Assembly: GCF_014203715.1 (NCBI RefSeq)
Contig: NZ_JACHJP010000001.1
Location: 1,218,432 to 1,282,431 of the forward strand
DNA length: 64,000 bases
Origin: Streptosporangium saharense
Lineage (GTDB): Bacteria; Actinomycetota; Actinomycetes; Streptosporangiales; Streptosporangiaceae
Direction: 5' to 3'
The position numbers and the translations under genes are program-made. This document shows positions 25,701-33,266 of the stretch, piece after piece; position 1 is the first letter of the stretch, and every line of letters begins with the position of its first letter. The notes below the pieces were generated by a model. It did not search any database, had not been told where the DNA came from, and saw only the letters and a program-made list of their open reading frames with translations.

Positions 25701-27283
25701 CGCTCGTCGTAGACGGGCGCCACGTCGGCGCCTCCCTGGGCGCCGTCCCCCCAGCCGGAGGGGATGCGGCCGAGCTTGGACAGCGAGCCCTCCTCCTCTC
25801 CCTGGCGGCCCTCGATCAGCGCGGTCAGCTCGGTCACCCTGCGGGCGGCGGCCTCGGGGTCGGCGCCGACCAGCGCGACGCAGTCCTCGCCGCCGTGCGG
25901 GGCGCTGTGCGGCAGCCAGCGCACCCAGTTCCAGTTCTCCTCCCCGTCGCGGTGCGCGGAGAGCACCACGATCGCCAGGTCACGGGGGCTGTGCAGGGCC
26001 GCGGCCTGGCCGACCAGCCACCGGGCCAGGCCCGTGACGGCCTGCCGCGGCCCGGTCAGGCCCGCGACGCCGAGACGGCGCATGGCCAGGGCGACGGGCA
26101 CCGCGTGGCAGTCGGGCGGGTCGGGGAGCGCGGTGTCGGCGGGGGCGGAGCGCTCTGGGGCGAACTCCAGGGCGGCGGGCAGGTCGGCGAGCCCCACCCG
26201 GAGCCTGAGCGCGTCCTGGTCGTGGTCACGGCGCTCCCACAGCCGCCGTCGTGGCCCGGTCGCGGTGAGCAGCACCTCGGCGGGGTCGGGCGCGGCGGCG
26301 CGGCGCTCGGCCTCGTCCTCGGCGCGGGCGCGCTCGACCTCGGCCTCGAAGACCTTCAGGCGCGCCTTGTACTCCTTCATCTGCTGGCGGTACTGCTTGC
26401 GGCCGTGCCGCCGGTCGCTCCACCACTGACCGATCATGATCAACGGCGTCATCAGCGCCATCAGCAGGAAGTACCAGATGTGCAGGGCCCAGGCCATGAC
26501 GATGCCGAGCACCGCGGGCAGGAAGGCGGTCAGCAGTTGCAGCCGCATGGTCTCGGCGCGCTTGGGTTCGGCGGGGACCTCGAAGCGCCGGGTGCCCGGG
26601 GGCGTGCGCAGCCTGGGCGGCCGGTTGTAGGCGAGGCCGCCGTCGGGCTGGGCGTCCAGGTGCGCGTCCGGGGGCTCGACGGCCCTGAGCGTCAGCACGC
26701 TCGCGCCACAGGTCAGTACGGCGTGCTCCGGCCACGGCACCGCCTCCCCAAGCGGCTCGCGGTCGAGCCTGGGGGTGGAGTCGGGCCCGGCCTCGACGGT
26801 GATGGCCTCCGGGGTGAGCCGTACGACGGCGGCCCACGGGGGGAGCATGGGGTCGGCGACGGAGACCGCGCAGGCCGGGTCGGAGCCGACGGTGTGGACG
26901 CCCAGGCTGAGGCGGTGCACCGACCCGGCGGCGGGGCCGCCGACGACCCGGATCTCCACGATGCCGCCCGGCTCCTCGGCGAGCGTCGCGGCGGCCAGGT
27001 CGCGGTCGAGGGTGACGAGGTCGCCGTCGCGGAGCAGGCCGAGGGCGGGCGCGTCCGGGTCGAGGAGGCGGCCGTCGAGCCACAGGGGCGGGGGTTCGGA
27101 CCCGGCGTCGCGGTCCAGGCCGTAGGGGGCCTTGGTGCGCGTCAGCCGTACCACGTTGCTCGGGCGCTCACCGGCCTGGCCCGCGAGCGCCTCGGCGAGC
27201 CTGGCCACCGTGGTCGTGTCGTCGGCCTCGACCACGACATCGCGGTCGGCGTGCTCGCTGAGCACCGTGAGCATGATCCGCAT
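22703..27283 (-). CDS. eccC: EccC/EssC-like type VII secretion ATPase
   Basis: This 1526-residue membrane ATPase drives WXG100 protein export. The N-terminus has a ubiquitin-like part (about 1-100) and an FHA-like part (about 108-200, with HTVGSDPACAVSV), then two transmembrane helices (248-285) and a charged stalk. Three FtsK/SpoIIIE domains follow. D1 has an intact Walker A GTTGAGKSE (Lys694) and Walker B IDEF (Asp822, Glu823). D2 (GSSRSGRST, Arg1056) and D3 (GPSRSGRSS, Arg1362) have Arg in place of the Walker Lys, and D2 lacks the catalytic Glu (LDRW). ATG 27283 has GAGGAG upstream. Domain order resembles EssC. No EccB, EccD, EccE or MycP genes are nearby. Confidence 0.85.
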   Translation of the reverse strand: MRIMLTVLSEHADRDVVVEADDTTTVARLAEALAGQAGERPSNVVRLTRTKAPYGLDRDAGSEPPPLWLDGRLLDPDAPALGLLRDGDLVTLDRDLAAATLAEEPGGIVEIRVVGGPAAGSVHRLSLGVHTVGSDPACAVSVADPMLPPWAAVVRLTPEAITVEAGPDSTPRLDREPLGEAVPWPEHAVLTCGASVLTLRAVEPPDAHLDAQPDGGLAYNRPPRLRTPPGTRRFEVPAEPKRAETMRLQLLTAFLPAVLGIVMAWALHIWYFLLMALMTPLIMIGQWWSDRRHGRKQYRQQMKEYKARLKVFEAEVERARAEDEAERRAAAPDPAEVLLTATGPRRRLWERRDHDQDALRLRVGLADLPAALEFAPERSAPADTALPDPPDCHAVPVALAMRRLGVAGLTGPRQAVTGLARWLVGQAAALHSPRDLAIVVLSAHRDGEENWNWVRWLPHSAPHGGEDCVALVGADPEAAARRVTELTALIEGRQGEEEGSLSKLGRIPSGWGDGAQGGADVAPVYDERPYDVLVVLDGAQVLRALPGMPQVLRQGPRAGVYTLALDDDQRLLPEECATVADVASDGTVRLRGGGLDGLGEILADRVSSSWCDRLGRSLAPVRDVSRDEAALALPGSARLLDLLDLPSVSGTVLAERWGRTTQAVIGAGPDGVFAVDLRTDGPHALIAGTTGAGKSELLQTLICSLAVANRPDEMTFVLIDYKGGAAFKECVRLPHTVGMVSDLDGHLTQRALASLAAEIRRRERLLLAAGAKDIEDYHELRDAQRARASRDLLVAGAGSAVRQLPLRTDPLIALPRLVLVIDEFAAMVSELPDFMTGLVDIARRGRSLGIHLILATQRPGGVVTADIQANTSLRIALRVTEAAESSDVIGRPDAAHISKATPGRCYVKSGVGTPAAVQTARIGGRGPGAQSEVRARVTEVGWRALGQSLAPPEAGPENAAVTDLSILADALVEAAQVAGIPRQPSPWLPPLDDLLVAPGATVGPGDAPPYRPGTQEVPPLAFGTTDLPWAQARRPLALDLASGGHLLLAGSSRSGRSTALRTLAGAIAAGASPEDVHLHAIDCGSGALLPLMAMPHCGAVVTRDQLDRVERLLTRLRAEVARRQQLLAEAGYASLAELRAATTGPRLPWMVLMLDRWEGFVAAFEGYDYGRLIESAMQLLREGPAVGLRAVVTGDRSVLLGQISTVFEDRLILRLADPTDYGLAGLPVKDLPATLALGRALSTGEHGIVESQIALLCDDPSGPAQVATLQALARAVPERFGGLSGTAEPGRWVWDGEPPLRVDALPMRITASQALELAPSFEPSSPLWALFGVGGDSLTPLGVDLLTQGPGAVVAGPSRSGRSSALLTAARSLLDRGTPVVVVTPRRSPLSTLAGQEGVLAVLGADGDLDGAVAGHERYVAIVDDAELVSADSPLGMSLEQVLRTGRDSEHGLIIGGTTGDLTTAYRGFVAEARKARTGLLLSVQSPADGDLFTIRLPRGAVGGPPGRGLLVALGTVTPMQTALPG

Positions 27284-27966
27284 CGACGCTCTCCTCGGGT
27301 CGGAGCCCCGGTCCACGGTACAGAGTGGCTCTTGCCGCGTAAGGGTGGTTTGCGGCAATGCCATGGGTTGTGGAGCGGTATGTGGAAAACGTGGCGGCCT
27401 GTGGAAAACCGCCCGATGGCAGTGGCCAGTCGTGCCGTTTTAAATGGGCGTTCGCTCATGGGACCGCGCACGGGAATGGCCGGGTGAGGCTGTGGAAAAC
27501 TCAGGCCGCCGCCTCGCCGTACGGCCTGACCTGGGGGGTCGTGACGCCGGAGTGACACGGGCTGTCCGTTTTCCGGGGGGAGGACCGGATCCGGCGCGGA
27601 GCCGGGGCGGCGCGCCCGAACCGGTTCGCCATGACACAAGCCATGTCGCAAGCCATGACGCAAGGATGACACACGGGGAACGACCTTCTGACCGCATGGT
27701 GAAGAGCGCGGACCTTTCCCGCCGAATGGGTCACCTAAACGCCGAGACGGATGATACACGAGTTAATCGGAGTCCTTATCACCCCGATAAGTCACCTGTC
27801 ATCTCACCAAACCGCCAGCATCCCCAGCATCGGCGTTGACAGACCTGTTCCTATCAAACGAGCATGGGACCTGGATTTTGTCTGCCTGTTCATCGGTGCG
27901 GTGCGCATAATGGCGTAAATTCGAGCAGTAGTCCCATTTGCGAAGACTCTGGGAGTCCCCCTACCC
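27284..27966. other. 683-bp intergenic region between eccC and the Tad locus
   Basis: This is the largest gap in the window and is visibly richer in A+T from about 27700 to 27940. It holds three copies of TGTGGAAAAC, a small dyad CTTATC-acccc-GATAAG (27775-27791), a perfect TTGACA at 27836-27841 without a well-placed -10, and CATAAT at 27906-27911. The Tad promoter and the eccC promoter should both lie here. I see no supported coding frame. Confidence 0.5.
27381..27500. repeat. Three copies of TGTGGAAAAC (DnaA-box-like)
   Basis: Identical 10-mers stand at 27381-27390, 27400-27409 and 27491-27500, all in the same orientation, with a related TTGTGGAGC just before the first. Their complement GTTTTCCACA resembles actinobacterial DnaA boxes (TTGTCCACA), differing at one core base. 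Confidence 0.45.
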
Positions 27967-28665
27967 ATGAGGACCAGTGAGAAGCCGGGCGGCCGCCCCT
28001 CGGCGAACACCGAGCGGCCAGGCGCGCAACCAGGTCTTTCCGGCCCGGCGTCGCGCAAGCTCCCCGTGTCCCCGCGCGAGCGCAAGCCCGCGCTCGCGGC
28101 CCTCGCCCTGCTGCTCATCCTGGGCGGCGCGCTCGCGACCACCCTCCTGGTGCTGCGCAGCGGCGACCGGGTCTCCGCGATCAGGATCGTCAAGCAGATC
28201 GGCGGAGGGCAGCAGATGCTCGTCACCTCCATGGAGGAGGTGCAGATCGCCGACACCGGCGTCGACTACGTCCCGTGGTCCCAGGCCGCCCAGGTCGCCC
28301 GTAACTTCGCCAGCGTCACCCTCCTGCCCGGCACCCTGCTGACCCCCAGGATGGTCGCCTCGGCCAGCGGGGAGCTCGGACCGGGCAAGGCCATCGTCGG
28401 CCTGTCGCTCAAACCGGGCCAGCTCCCCATCACCCTCGACGAGGGCGACCGGGTCCAGGTGATCTACGTGCCGGGCCGGGGCAGTGACGGCACGCAGAGC
28501 CGGGTCCTCGCGCAGAGCGCGCTCGTCCACCGGATGACCGCGACCAGCAGGGGAACCCCCGCGGGCCCGCTGGCGATCGTGGTGGACGTCAAGGACGCGC
28601 CCCTGATCAGCACCTACGCCTCAAGCGGCGAGGTCGCGGTGGTCGAGCTGCCCGGGGCCCGCTGA
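27967..28665 (+). CDS. CpaB/RcpC-like pilus assembly protein with SAF domain
   Basis: This 232-residue protein is the first gene of the Tad cluster. A Pro/Arg-rich cytoplasmic start leads to one membrane helix (about 41-62). The outside part resembles the CpaB family: VTSMEEVQIADTGVDYVPW, then the SAF-like segment VTLLPGTLLTPRMVASAS, and a second strand-rich domain with VIYVPGRG. CpaB proteins stabilise the secretion channel for Flp pili; Gram-positive forms probably act at the cell wall. ATG 27967 has only a distant GGGAG. The next gene starts one base after its stop. Confidence 0.75.
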   Translation: MRTSEKPGGRPSANTERPGAQPGLSGPASRKLPVSPRERKPALAALALLLILGGALATTLLVLRSGDRVSAIRIVKQIGGGQQMLVTSMEEVQIADTGVDYVPWSQAAQVARNFASVTLLPGTLLTPRMVASASGELGPGKAIVGLSLKPGQLPITLDEGDRVQVIYVPGRGSDGTQSRVLAQSALVHRMTATSRGTPAGPLAIVVDVKDAPLISTYASSGEVAVVELPGAR

Positions 28666-28666
28666 G

Positions 28667-29422
28667 ATGGCGCTCATCGTGCTGGCGGCCGACAAGGGGG
28701 CGCCCGGGGTCACCACGGCGGCGACCGCGCTCGGGGCGGTCTGGCCGCGCTCGGTCCTGCTCGCCGAGTGCGACCCGGCCGGGGGCGACCTGGCCTACCG
28801 GCTGCCCGCGCAGGACGGCGGCGTGCTCAACCCCGGCAGGGGGCTGCTCACCCTCGGCGCCACGGCCCGCAGAGGTCTGCGGCCCGAGCAGATCCACGAG
28901 CACACCCAGCAGATCGTCGGCGGCCTCGACGTGCTGGCCGGGCTGACCCACGGCGAGCAGGCCGCCGGTCTCACCTGGCTGTGGGGGCCCCTCGGCCGCG
29001 CCTTCGCCGCGCTGCCCGGCGCCGACGTGCTGGCCGACTGCGGGCGCCTGGGCGGCCATCCCGAGATGGGCGAGCTGGTCTCCGAGGCCGCCCTGGTCGT
29101 GCTGTTCACCAGGGCGAGCCTCGACCACGTCGCCCACCTGCGCGAACGCCTCCAGGTGCTGCCCTCCTCCGTGCAGGTCGCGGTCGTGGTGATCGCCGAC
29201 CCCCGCCAGTACCGCACGACGATCGACGAGGTCCGCAGGATCGTCATGGCCACCGGCAGGCAGGTCGCCTTCGTGACCGGTATCGCGCACGACCCCAAGG
29301 GCGCCGAGCTGCTGCGCGGCCAGTGGGGCGGGCGCCTGGACCGCTCGCTGCTCATCCGCACCGCCCGTGAGCTGGCCGGACGCCTCGCCGCCCAGATCCG
29401 CGCCCCGGAGCACGCCCTATGA
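28667..29422 (+). CDS. CpaE/MinD-like pilus localisation ATPase with altered Walker A
   Basis: This 251-residue protein has the ParA/MinD fold: an N-terminal strand ending in DKGAPGVTT, then LAECDPAGGDLAYRL, ADCGRLG and VVVIADPRQY. The deviant Walker A keeps the first Lys (Lys10), but the usual second Lys is Val15. ATP binding may therefore be weak or absent. In Tad systems the CpaE homologue places the pilus machine or couples it to the cell pole. The 4-bp overlap ATGA with the CpaF gene indicates translational coupling. The substitution may be general in actinobacterial relatives. Confidence 0.75.
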   Translation: MALIVLAADKGAPGVTTAATALGAVWPRSVLLAECDPAGGDLAYRLPAQDGGVLNPGRGLLTLGATARRGLRPEQIHEHTQQIVGGLDVLAGLTHGEQAAGLTWLWGPLGRAFAALPGADVLADCGRLGGHPEMGELVSEAALVVLFTRASLDHVAHLRERLQVLPSSVQVAVVVIADPRQYRTTIDEVRRIVMATGRQVAFVTGIAHDPKGAELLRGQWGGRLDRSLLIRTARELAGRLAAQIRAPEHAL

Positions 29423-30720
29423 CCGTCGACCACGCCCTGGTGAAGCGCTTCCGGCAGGAGGTCGGCGACCGGCTGGCCCACCAGCGCCGCCTCGACCAGG
29501 CCAGCGGCCTGCCGCCGATGAGCGGCGAGGACGAGCGCCAGTTCGCCCGCGCGCTGATCGCCCAGGTGCTTGAGGAGTTCGCCCGCGGCGAGATCGGCGT
29601 CGGCCGTACCCCGCCGAGCGCGGAAGAGGAGGAGGCGCTCGCCGGGGGCATCCACGCGGCGCTCTTCGGCGTCGGCCGCCTGCAGCCGCTGCTCGACGAC
29701 TCCGACGTCGAGAACATCGACATCAACGGCTGCGACCGGGTCTTCGTCAGCTACGCCGACGGCCAGGAGCTCATGAGGGAGCCGGTCGCCGACTCCGACG
29801 AGGAGCTCATCGAGCTGATCCAGGTCCTCGCCGCCTACAGCGGCCTGTCCAGCAGGCCCTTCGACACCGCCAACCCCCAGCTCGACCTGCGGCTGCCCGA
29901 CGGCTCCCGGCTCTCGGCGGTGATGGACGTGACGGTCCGCCCCGCCGTCTCCATCCGCCGCTCCCGCCTGGGCAAGGTCTTCCTCAGCGACCTGGTGGGC
30001 AACGGCACCGTCACCCCCGAGATCGGCCGCTTCCTGTCGGCTGCGGTCGCGGCCCGCAAGAACATCATGATCTCCGGCTCGACCAACGCCGGGAAGACGA
30101 CCCTGCTGCGCGCCCTGGCCAACGAGATCCCGCCGCACGAGCGCCTCATCACCGTCGAGCGCGCCCTGGAACTCGGCCTCGACCAGTTCTCCGAGCTGCA
30201 CCCCAACGTGGTCGCCTTCGAGCAGCGCCTGCCCAACTCCGAGGGCCAGGGCGAGATCTCGATGGCCGAGCTGGTGCGCCGTTCACTGCGCATGAACCCC
30301 TCCCGGGTGATCGTCGGCGAGGTCCTCGGCGACGAGATCGTCACCATGCTCAACGCCATGACCCAGGGCAACGACGGGTCCCTGTCGACCATCCACGCCA
30401 ACTCCTCCATGGAGGTCTTCAACCGCATCGCCACCTACGCCCTCCAGGCCGCAGAGCGCCTGCCGATCGAGGCGACCCACATGCTCATCGCGGGCGCCAT
30501 CGACTTCGTGGTCTTCATCGAGAAGCGCAACGACTACGCCAAGGGCGGCAGGCTGCGCCGGTTCGTCTCCAGCGTGCGCGAGGTCGCCGGGGTTGACGGG
30601 CGGGTGCTCTCCTCGGAGGTCTTCGCCACGACCCCCGACGGCCGGGTCCTGCCCAACGCCCCCCTGTCCTGCATGGAGGAGCTGGCCCACCACGGCTACG
30701 ACCCGGGAGGCTGGGCGTGA
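29419..30720 (+). CDS. cpaF: CpaF/TadA secretion ATPase of the Tad pilus
   Basis: This 433-residue hexameric ATPase powers assembly of Flp pili. The N-terminal part (1-90) is helical. The core has VENIDINGCDRVFV, RPAVSIRR, Walker A GSTNAGKTT (220-228), the Asp-box region around TVERALELG, Walker B with Glu301 in RVIVGEVLGDE, and the His-box STIHANS (His326). All catalytic elements are intact, in contrast to the CpaE-like protein upstream. It overlaps both neighbours by four bases. Length is typical for the family. Confidence 0.93.
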   Translation: MTVDHALVKRFRQEVGDRLAHQRRLDQASGLPPMSGEDERQFARALIAQVLEEFARGEIGVGRTPPSAEEEEALAGGIHAALFGVGRLQPLLDDSDVENIDINGCDRVFVSYADGQELMREPVADSDEELIELIQVLAAYSGLSSRPFDTANPQLDLRLPDGSRLSAVMDVTVRPAVSIRRSRLGKVFLSDLVGNGTVTPEIGRFLSAAVAARKNIMISGSTNAGKTTLLRALANEIPPHERLITVERALELGLDQFSELHPNVVAFEQRLPNSEGQGEISMAELVRRSLRMNPSRVIVGEVLGDEIVTMLNAMTQGNDGSLSTIHANSSMEVFNRIATYALQAAERLPIEATHMLIAGAIDFVVFIEKRNDYAKGGRLRRFVSSVREVAGVDGRVLSSEVFATTPDGRVLPNAPLSCMEELAHHGYDPGGWA

Positions 30721-31637
30721 GCGGCCTTCCCCCCGGCCTGTTCGACCCGCTGGTCATGCTCACGGGCGCGGCCCTCGGCGCCGGCCTGTTCCTGCTCGGC
30801 CTCGCCCTGTACGGCGTGCGTCCCCGGCCCGCCTCCCCGGGCAGAAAGGCGGGAAGGCGCGACCTCCTCAAGGCCCTGTCTACCCGCTCGGCCATCGGCG
30901 CGATCGTGGGCGTCCTGGTCCTCGTGGTGACCGGGTGGCCCGTCATGGCGGCCGGGGCCGTACTGCTCGCGCTCGGGTGGCGGGGCCTGGCGGGCGGCGC
31001 GGCGGAGGAGCGCACGGCGATGCGGCGCCTTGAGGGCCTGGCCGCGTGGACCGAGTCGCTGCGCGACACCATCGCCGGGGCGGCGGGCCTTGAGCAGGCG
31101 ATCCCGTCGTCGATCAGGGCTGCGGCGCCGACCCTGCGCCCGCACCTGCTCTCGCTGGTTGACCGCCTGCACACCAGGATGCCGCTGCAGGACGCGCTCA
31201 GGCTGTTCGCCGACGAGCTGGACGACCCGTCGGCCGACCTCGTGGTCGCCGCGCTCATCCTCAACTCCAAGCTGCGCGGCCCCGGCCTGCGTGACGTGCT
31301 CGGCGCGCTCGCCGTCTCGGCCCGCGAGGAGCTGGACATGCGCCGCCGCGTGGAGGCCGAGCGCCGCTCGACCCGGCGCAGCGTGCAGATCGTGGTCGGT
31401 ACGGCCGTCGCCTTCGCCGTGGCGCTCGTGGTGTTCAACCCCTCCTACGTCGCCGAGTACGACAGCACCCTCGGTCAGGCCGTGCTCGTGGTCGTGGCGG
31501 GGTTCTTCGGCGCGGGCTTCGCGTGGATGCGGCGCCTCGCCCGCTTCGACAAGCCCGCCAGGCTGCTCGGCCTGCCCACGGGCCTTTCGGGGAGCCCCGC
31601 GGCCCTCGCGGCAGGGGAGGTGCGCGATGCCGACTGA
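30717..31637 (+). CDS. tadB: TadB-like pilus assembly membrane protein
   Basis: This 306-residue inner-membrane protein belongs to the type II secretion F/TadB family. It has an N-terminal helix (about 10-30), two helices around 65-90, a cytoplasmic helical domain with LEGLAAWTESLRDTIAGAAGLEQAI, HTRMPLQDALRLFADELDDPSADLVVAALIL, and two C-terminal helices (about 225-275). TadB and TadC form the platform on which the ATPase acts. Start is GTG 30717 overlapping the cpaF stop. It overlaps tadC by 11 bases. Confidence 0.88.
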   Translation: MSGLPPGLFDPLVMLTGAALGAGLFLLGLALYGVRPRPASPGRKAGRRDLLKALSTRSAIGAIVGVLVLVVTGWPVMAAGAVLLALGWRGLAGGAAEERTAMRRLEGLAAWTESLRDTIAGAAGLEQAIPSSIRAAAPTLRPHLLSLVDRLHTRMPLQDALRLFADELDDPSADLVVAALILNSKLRGPGLRDVLGALAVSAREELDMRRRVEAERRSTRRSVQIVVGTAVAFAVALVVFNPSYVAEYDSTLGQAVLVVVAGFFGAGFAWMRRLARFDKPARLLGLPTGLSGSPAALAAGEVRDAD

Positions 31638-32565
31638 CGCGTTGTTCGCCGGGGGAGTGTTCGGCCTCGGGCTGTTCCTGCTGATGCGGGCGCTGTTCCC
31701 GGCCCGCCCCGGGCTGGTGACCCGGCTGCTGGCCCTCGACGCGGCCAGGGAGGGCACCCAGGCGCCCCGGGCCAGGCTCATCCTGCCGGACGAGGACGTC
31801 AGCGCCCTGCGCAGGGAGCTGGGGGTACGGCTGGCCCGCTTCTACGCGGCCAGGGGCTGGCAGGTGCGCTCGGCGAAGGCCGACCTGGCGCTGCTCGGCA
31901 GGTCGTTCGAGGCGTTCCTGGCGACCAAGGTGCTGCTGGCCGTCTCCGGGCTGCTGGCCTTCCCCCTGCTGGCCGGGTGGCTGGTGCTGATGAGCTGGGA
32001 CGTCTCGCTCACGATGCCGCTGTGGGTCGCCCTCGCGGTCTCCGGGGTGTTCTTCGTCCTGCCCGACCTGCAGGTCAGACGGGACGCCGCGCGGATGCGC
32101 CGTGACTTCCGGCACGTCGTCGGCGCCTTCCTCGACCTGGTCGCGATGAACCTCGCGGGCGGCCGGGGCGTGCCGGAGGCGCTGCTGATGGCCGTCTCCG
32201 TCGGCGCGCCCGCCGGGGACGAGGAGGAGGCGAACTGGGCGATGGCGCGCATCCGCGAGGCGCTCGGCAACGCCAGGATCGTCGGCATCACCCCCTGGCA
32301 GGCCCTCGGACAGCTCGGCGACGAGATCAACGTGGACGAGCTGCGCGACCTGTCCGCCGCCCTCGGGCTGGTCGCCGACGACGGTGCCAAGGTCCGCGCG
32401 TCGCTGACCGCGCGCGCGGCCACCCTTCGGCGGCGTGAGCTCGCCGAGATCGAGGGGCAGGCGGGTGAGCGTTCCCAGTCGATGCTCGTCGCCCAGCTCC
32501 TGCTCTGCGCCGGCTTCGTGATCTTCCTGAGTTTTCCGGCAGCGATGAAGATGTTGGGGTCCTGA
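31627..32565 (+). CDS. tadC: TadC-like pilus assembly membrane protein
   Basis: This 312-residue membrane protein is the second platform component. Helices appear at about 7-22, 95-115, 122-145 and at the C-terminus (LLLCAGFVIFLSFP). The T2SSF-like core contains MRRDFRHVVGAFLDLVAMNLAGGRGVPEAL and LGQLGDEINVDELRDLSAALGLV. ATG 31627 lies inside the end of tadB and has GGGAGG six to seven bases upstream. The protein is followed after one base by the pilin gene. Confidence 0.88.
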   Translation: MPTDALFAGGVFGLGLFLLMRALFPARPGLVTRLLALDAAREGTQAPRARLILPDEDVSALRRELGVRLARFYAARGWQVRSAKADLALLGRSFEAFLATKVLLAVSGLLAFPLLAGWLVLMSWDVSLTMPLWVALAVSGVFFVLPDLQVRRDAARMRRDFRHVVGAFLDLVAMNLAGGRGVPEALLMAVSVGAPAGDEEEANWAMARIREALGNARIVGITPWQALGQLGDEINVDELRDLSAALGLVADDGAKVRASLTARAATLRRRELAEIEGQAGERSQSMLVAQLLLCAGFVIFLSFPAAMKMLGS

Positions 32566-32566
32566 C

Positions 32567-32836
32567 ATGCTGAACCATCCGTGGATCGTCTACGCGACGG
32601 CCTTCCTGAGCGTACGGATCGACCGGGCGCGCAACGCTCCGAGCCGGGGCGCCTCCGCCGTCGAATGGGTCATCATCACCGCCATCATCGCCGGGGTCGC
32701 CCTCGGCCTGGCCACCCTCATCAGGTCTCTGGTCGAGGGCAGGCAGGGGGAGATCTCCGACCAGTTCGGCGACAGCGGTGGCGGTGGTGGTGGCGGGGGC
32801 GGCGGCGGAGGTGGCCCGGTTGGCGGCAACGGCTGA
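32567..32836 (+). CDS. Flp-type pilin with poly-glycine tail
   Basis: This 89-residue protein is the likely major pilin. A leader of about 27 residues ends in the processing site SRG-ASAVEWVIITAIIAG, with the conserved Glu at position +5 followed by Trp rather than the usual Tyr. One hydrophobic helix follows, then a short charged part. The tail has 13 consecutive Gly codons (of mixed GGT/GGC/GGG/GGA usage) and ends PVGGNG. That tail is odd for a Flp pilin. The same bases carry GGAGGT, which serves as Shine-Dalgarno for the next gene. No prepilin peptidase gene is in the window. Confidence 0.82.
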   Translation: MLNHPWIVYATAFLSVRIDRARNAPSRGASAVEWVIITAIIAGVALGLATLIRSLVEGRQGEISDQFGDSGGGGGGGGGGGGGPVGGNG

Positions 32837-33266
32837 GACATCCCGGCGCGGGCGTCGCCGGGACGGCGAGCGCGGAGCGACCGTCGTCGAGCTTGCGATG
32901 ATCATGCCGGTCGTGCTGGCCATCGTGCTGCTCGTCGTGCAGTTCGCCCTGTGGTTCCACGGCCGCCAGGTGGCCGACGCCGCGGCGCGGGAGGGCTCCC
33001 GGCTGGCCAGGATCGACTCCGACTCCTGGCAGGAGGACGCCACCTCCAAGGCCGAGGAGGTGCTCAAGGCCATCGGCCCCAAGCTCCTCGACGGCGCGAA
33101 GGTGACGACCTGGGAGGAGGACGACCAGCGGGGGGTCGAGATCACCGCGACCGCCGTCCAGGTCGTCCCGCTGCTGCCCTCGACGAGCCTGACCATCACC
33201 TCGCGCTTCGGCGGCCCTGTCGAGTGCTTCCGTCCCGACGACGGAAGTGAGGGGTGCCAGGAGTGA
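32820..33266 (+). CDS. TadE-like pseudopilin
   Basis: This protein of about 148 residues has the TadE pattern: a basic start (SRRGRRRDGERG) and the processing and helix segment ATVVELAMIMPVVLAIVLLVVQF with Glu at +5. AREGSRLA and a beta-rich C-terminus follow. Start TTG 32820 is preferred because GGAGGT lies seven bases upstream and the protein then begins just before the leader; GTG 32811 is possible. The start lies 17 bases inside the pilin gene, so translation is coupled. It probably acts as a minor pilin. Confidence 0.8.
   Translation: MAATAETSRRGRRRDGERGATVVELAMIMPVVLAIVLLVVQFALWFHGRQVADAAAREGSRLARIDSDSWQEDATSKAEEVLKAIGPKLLDGAKVTTWEEDDQRGVEITATAVQVVPLLPSTSLTITSRFGGPVECFRPDDGSEGCQE

Noticed and set aside
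27284..27600. An origin of replication based on DnaA-box-like repeats
   Set aside because: There are only three or four imperfect boxes and no dnaA, dnaN, parA/B or rpmH nearby. oriC of actinomycetes lies between dnaA and dnaN with many boxes.
27836..27841. Perfect -35 TTGACA before the Tad locus as a full promoter
   Set aside because: No acceptable -10 hexamer stands 16-19 bp downstream, so I list it only as a note in the gap.
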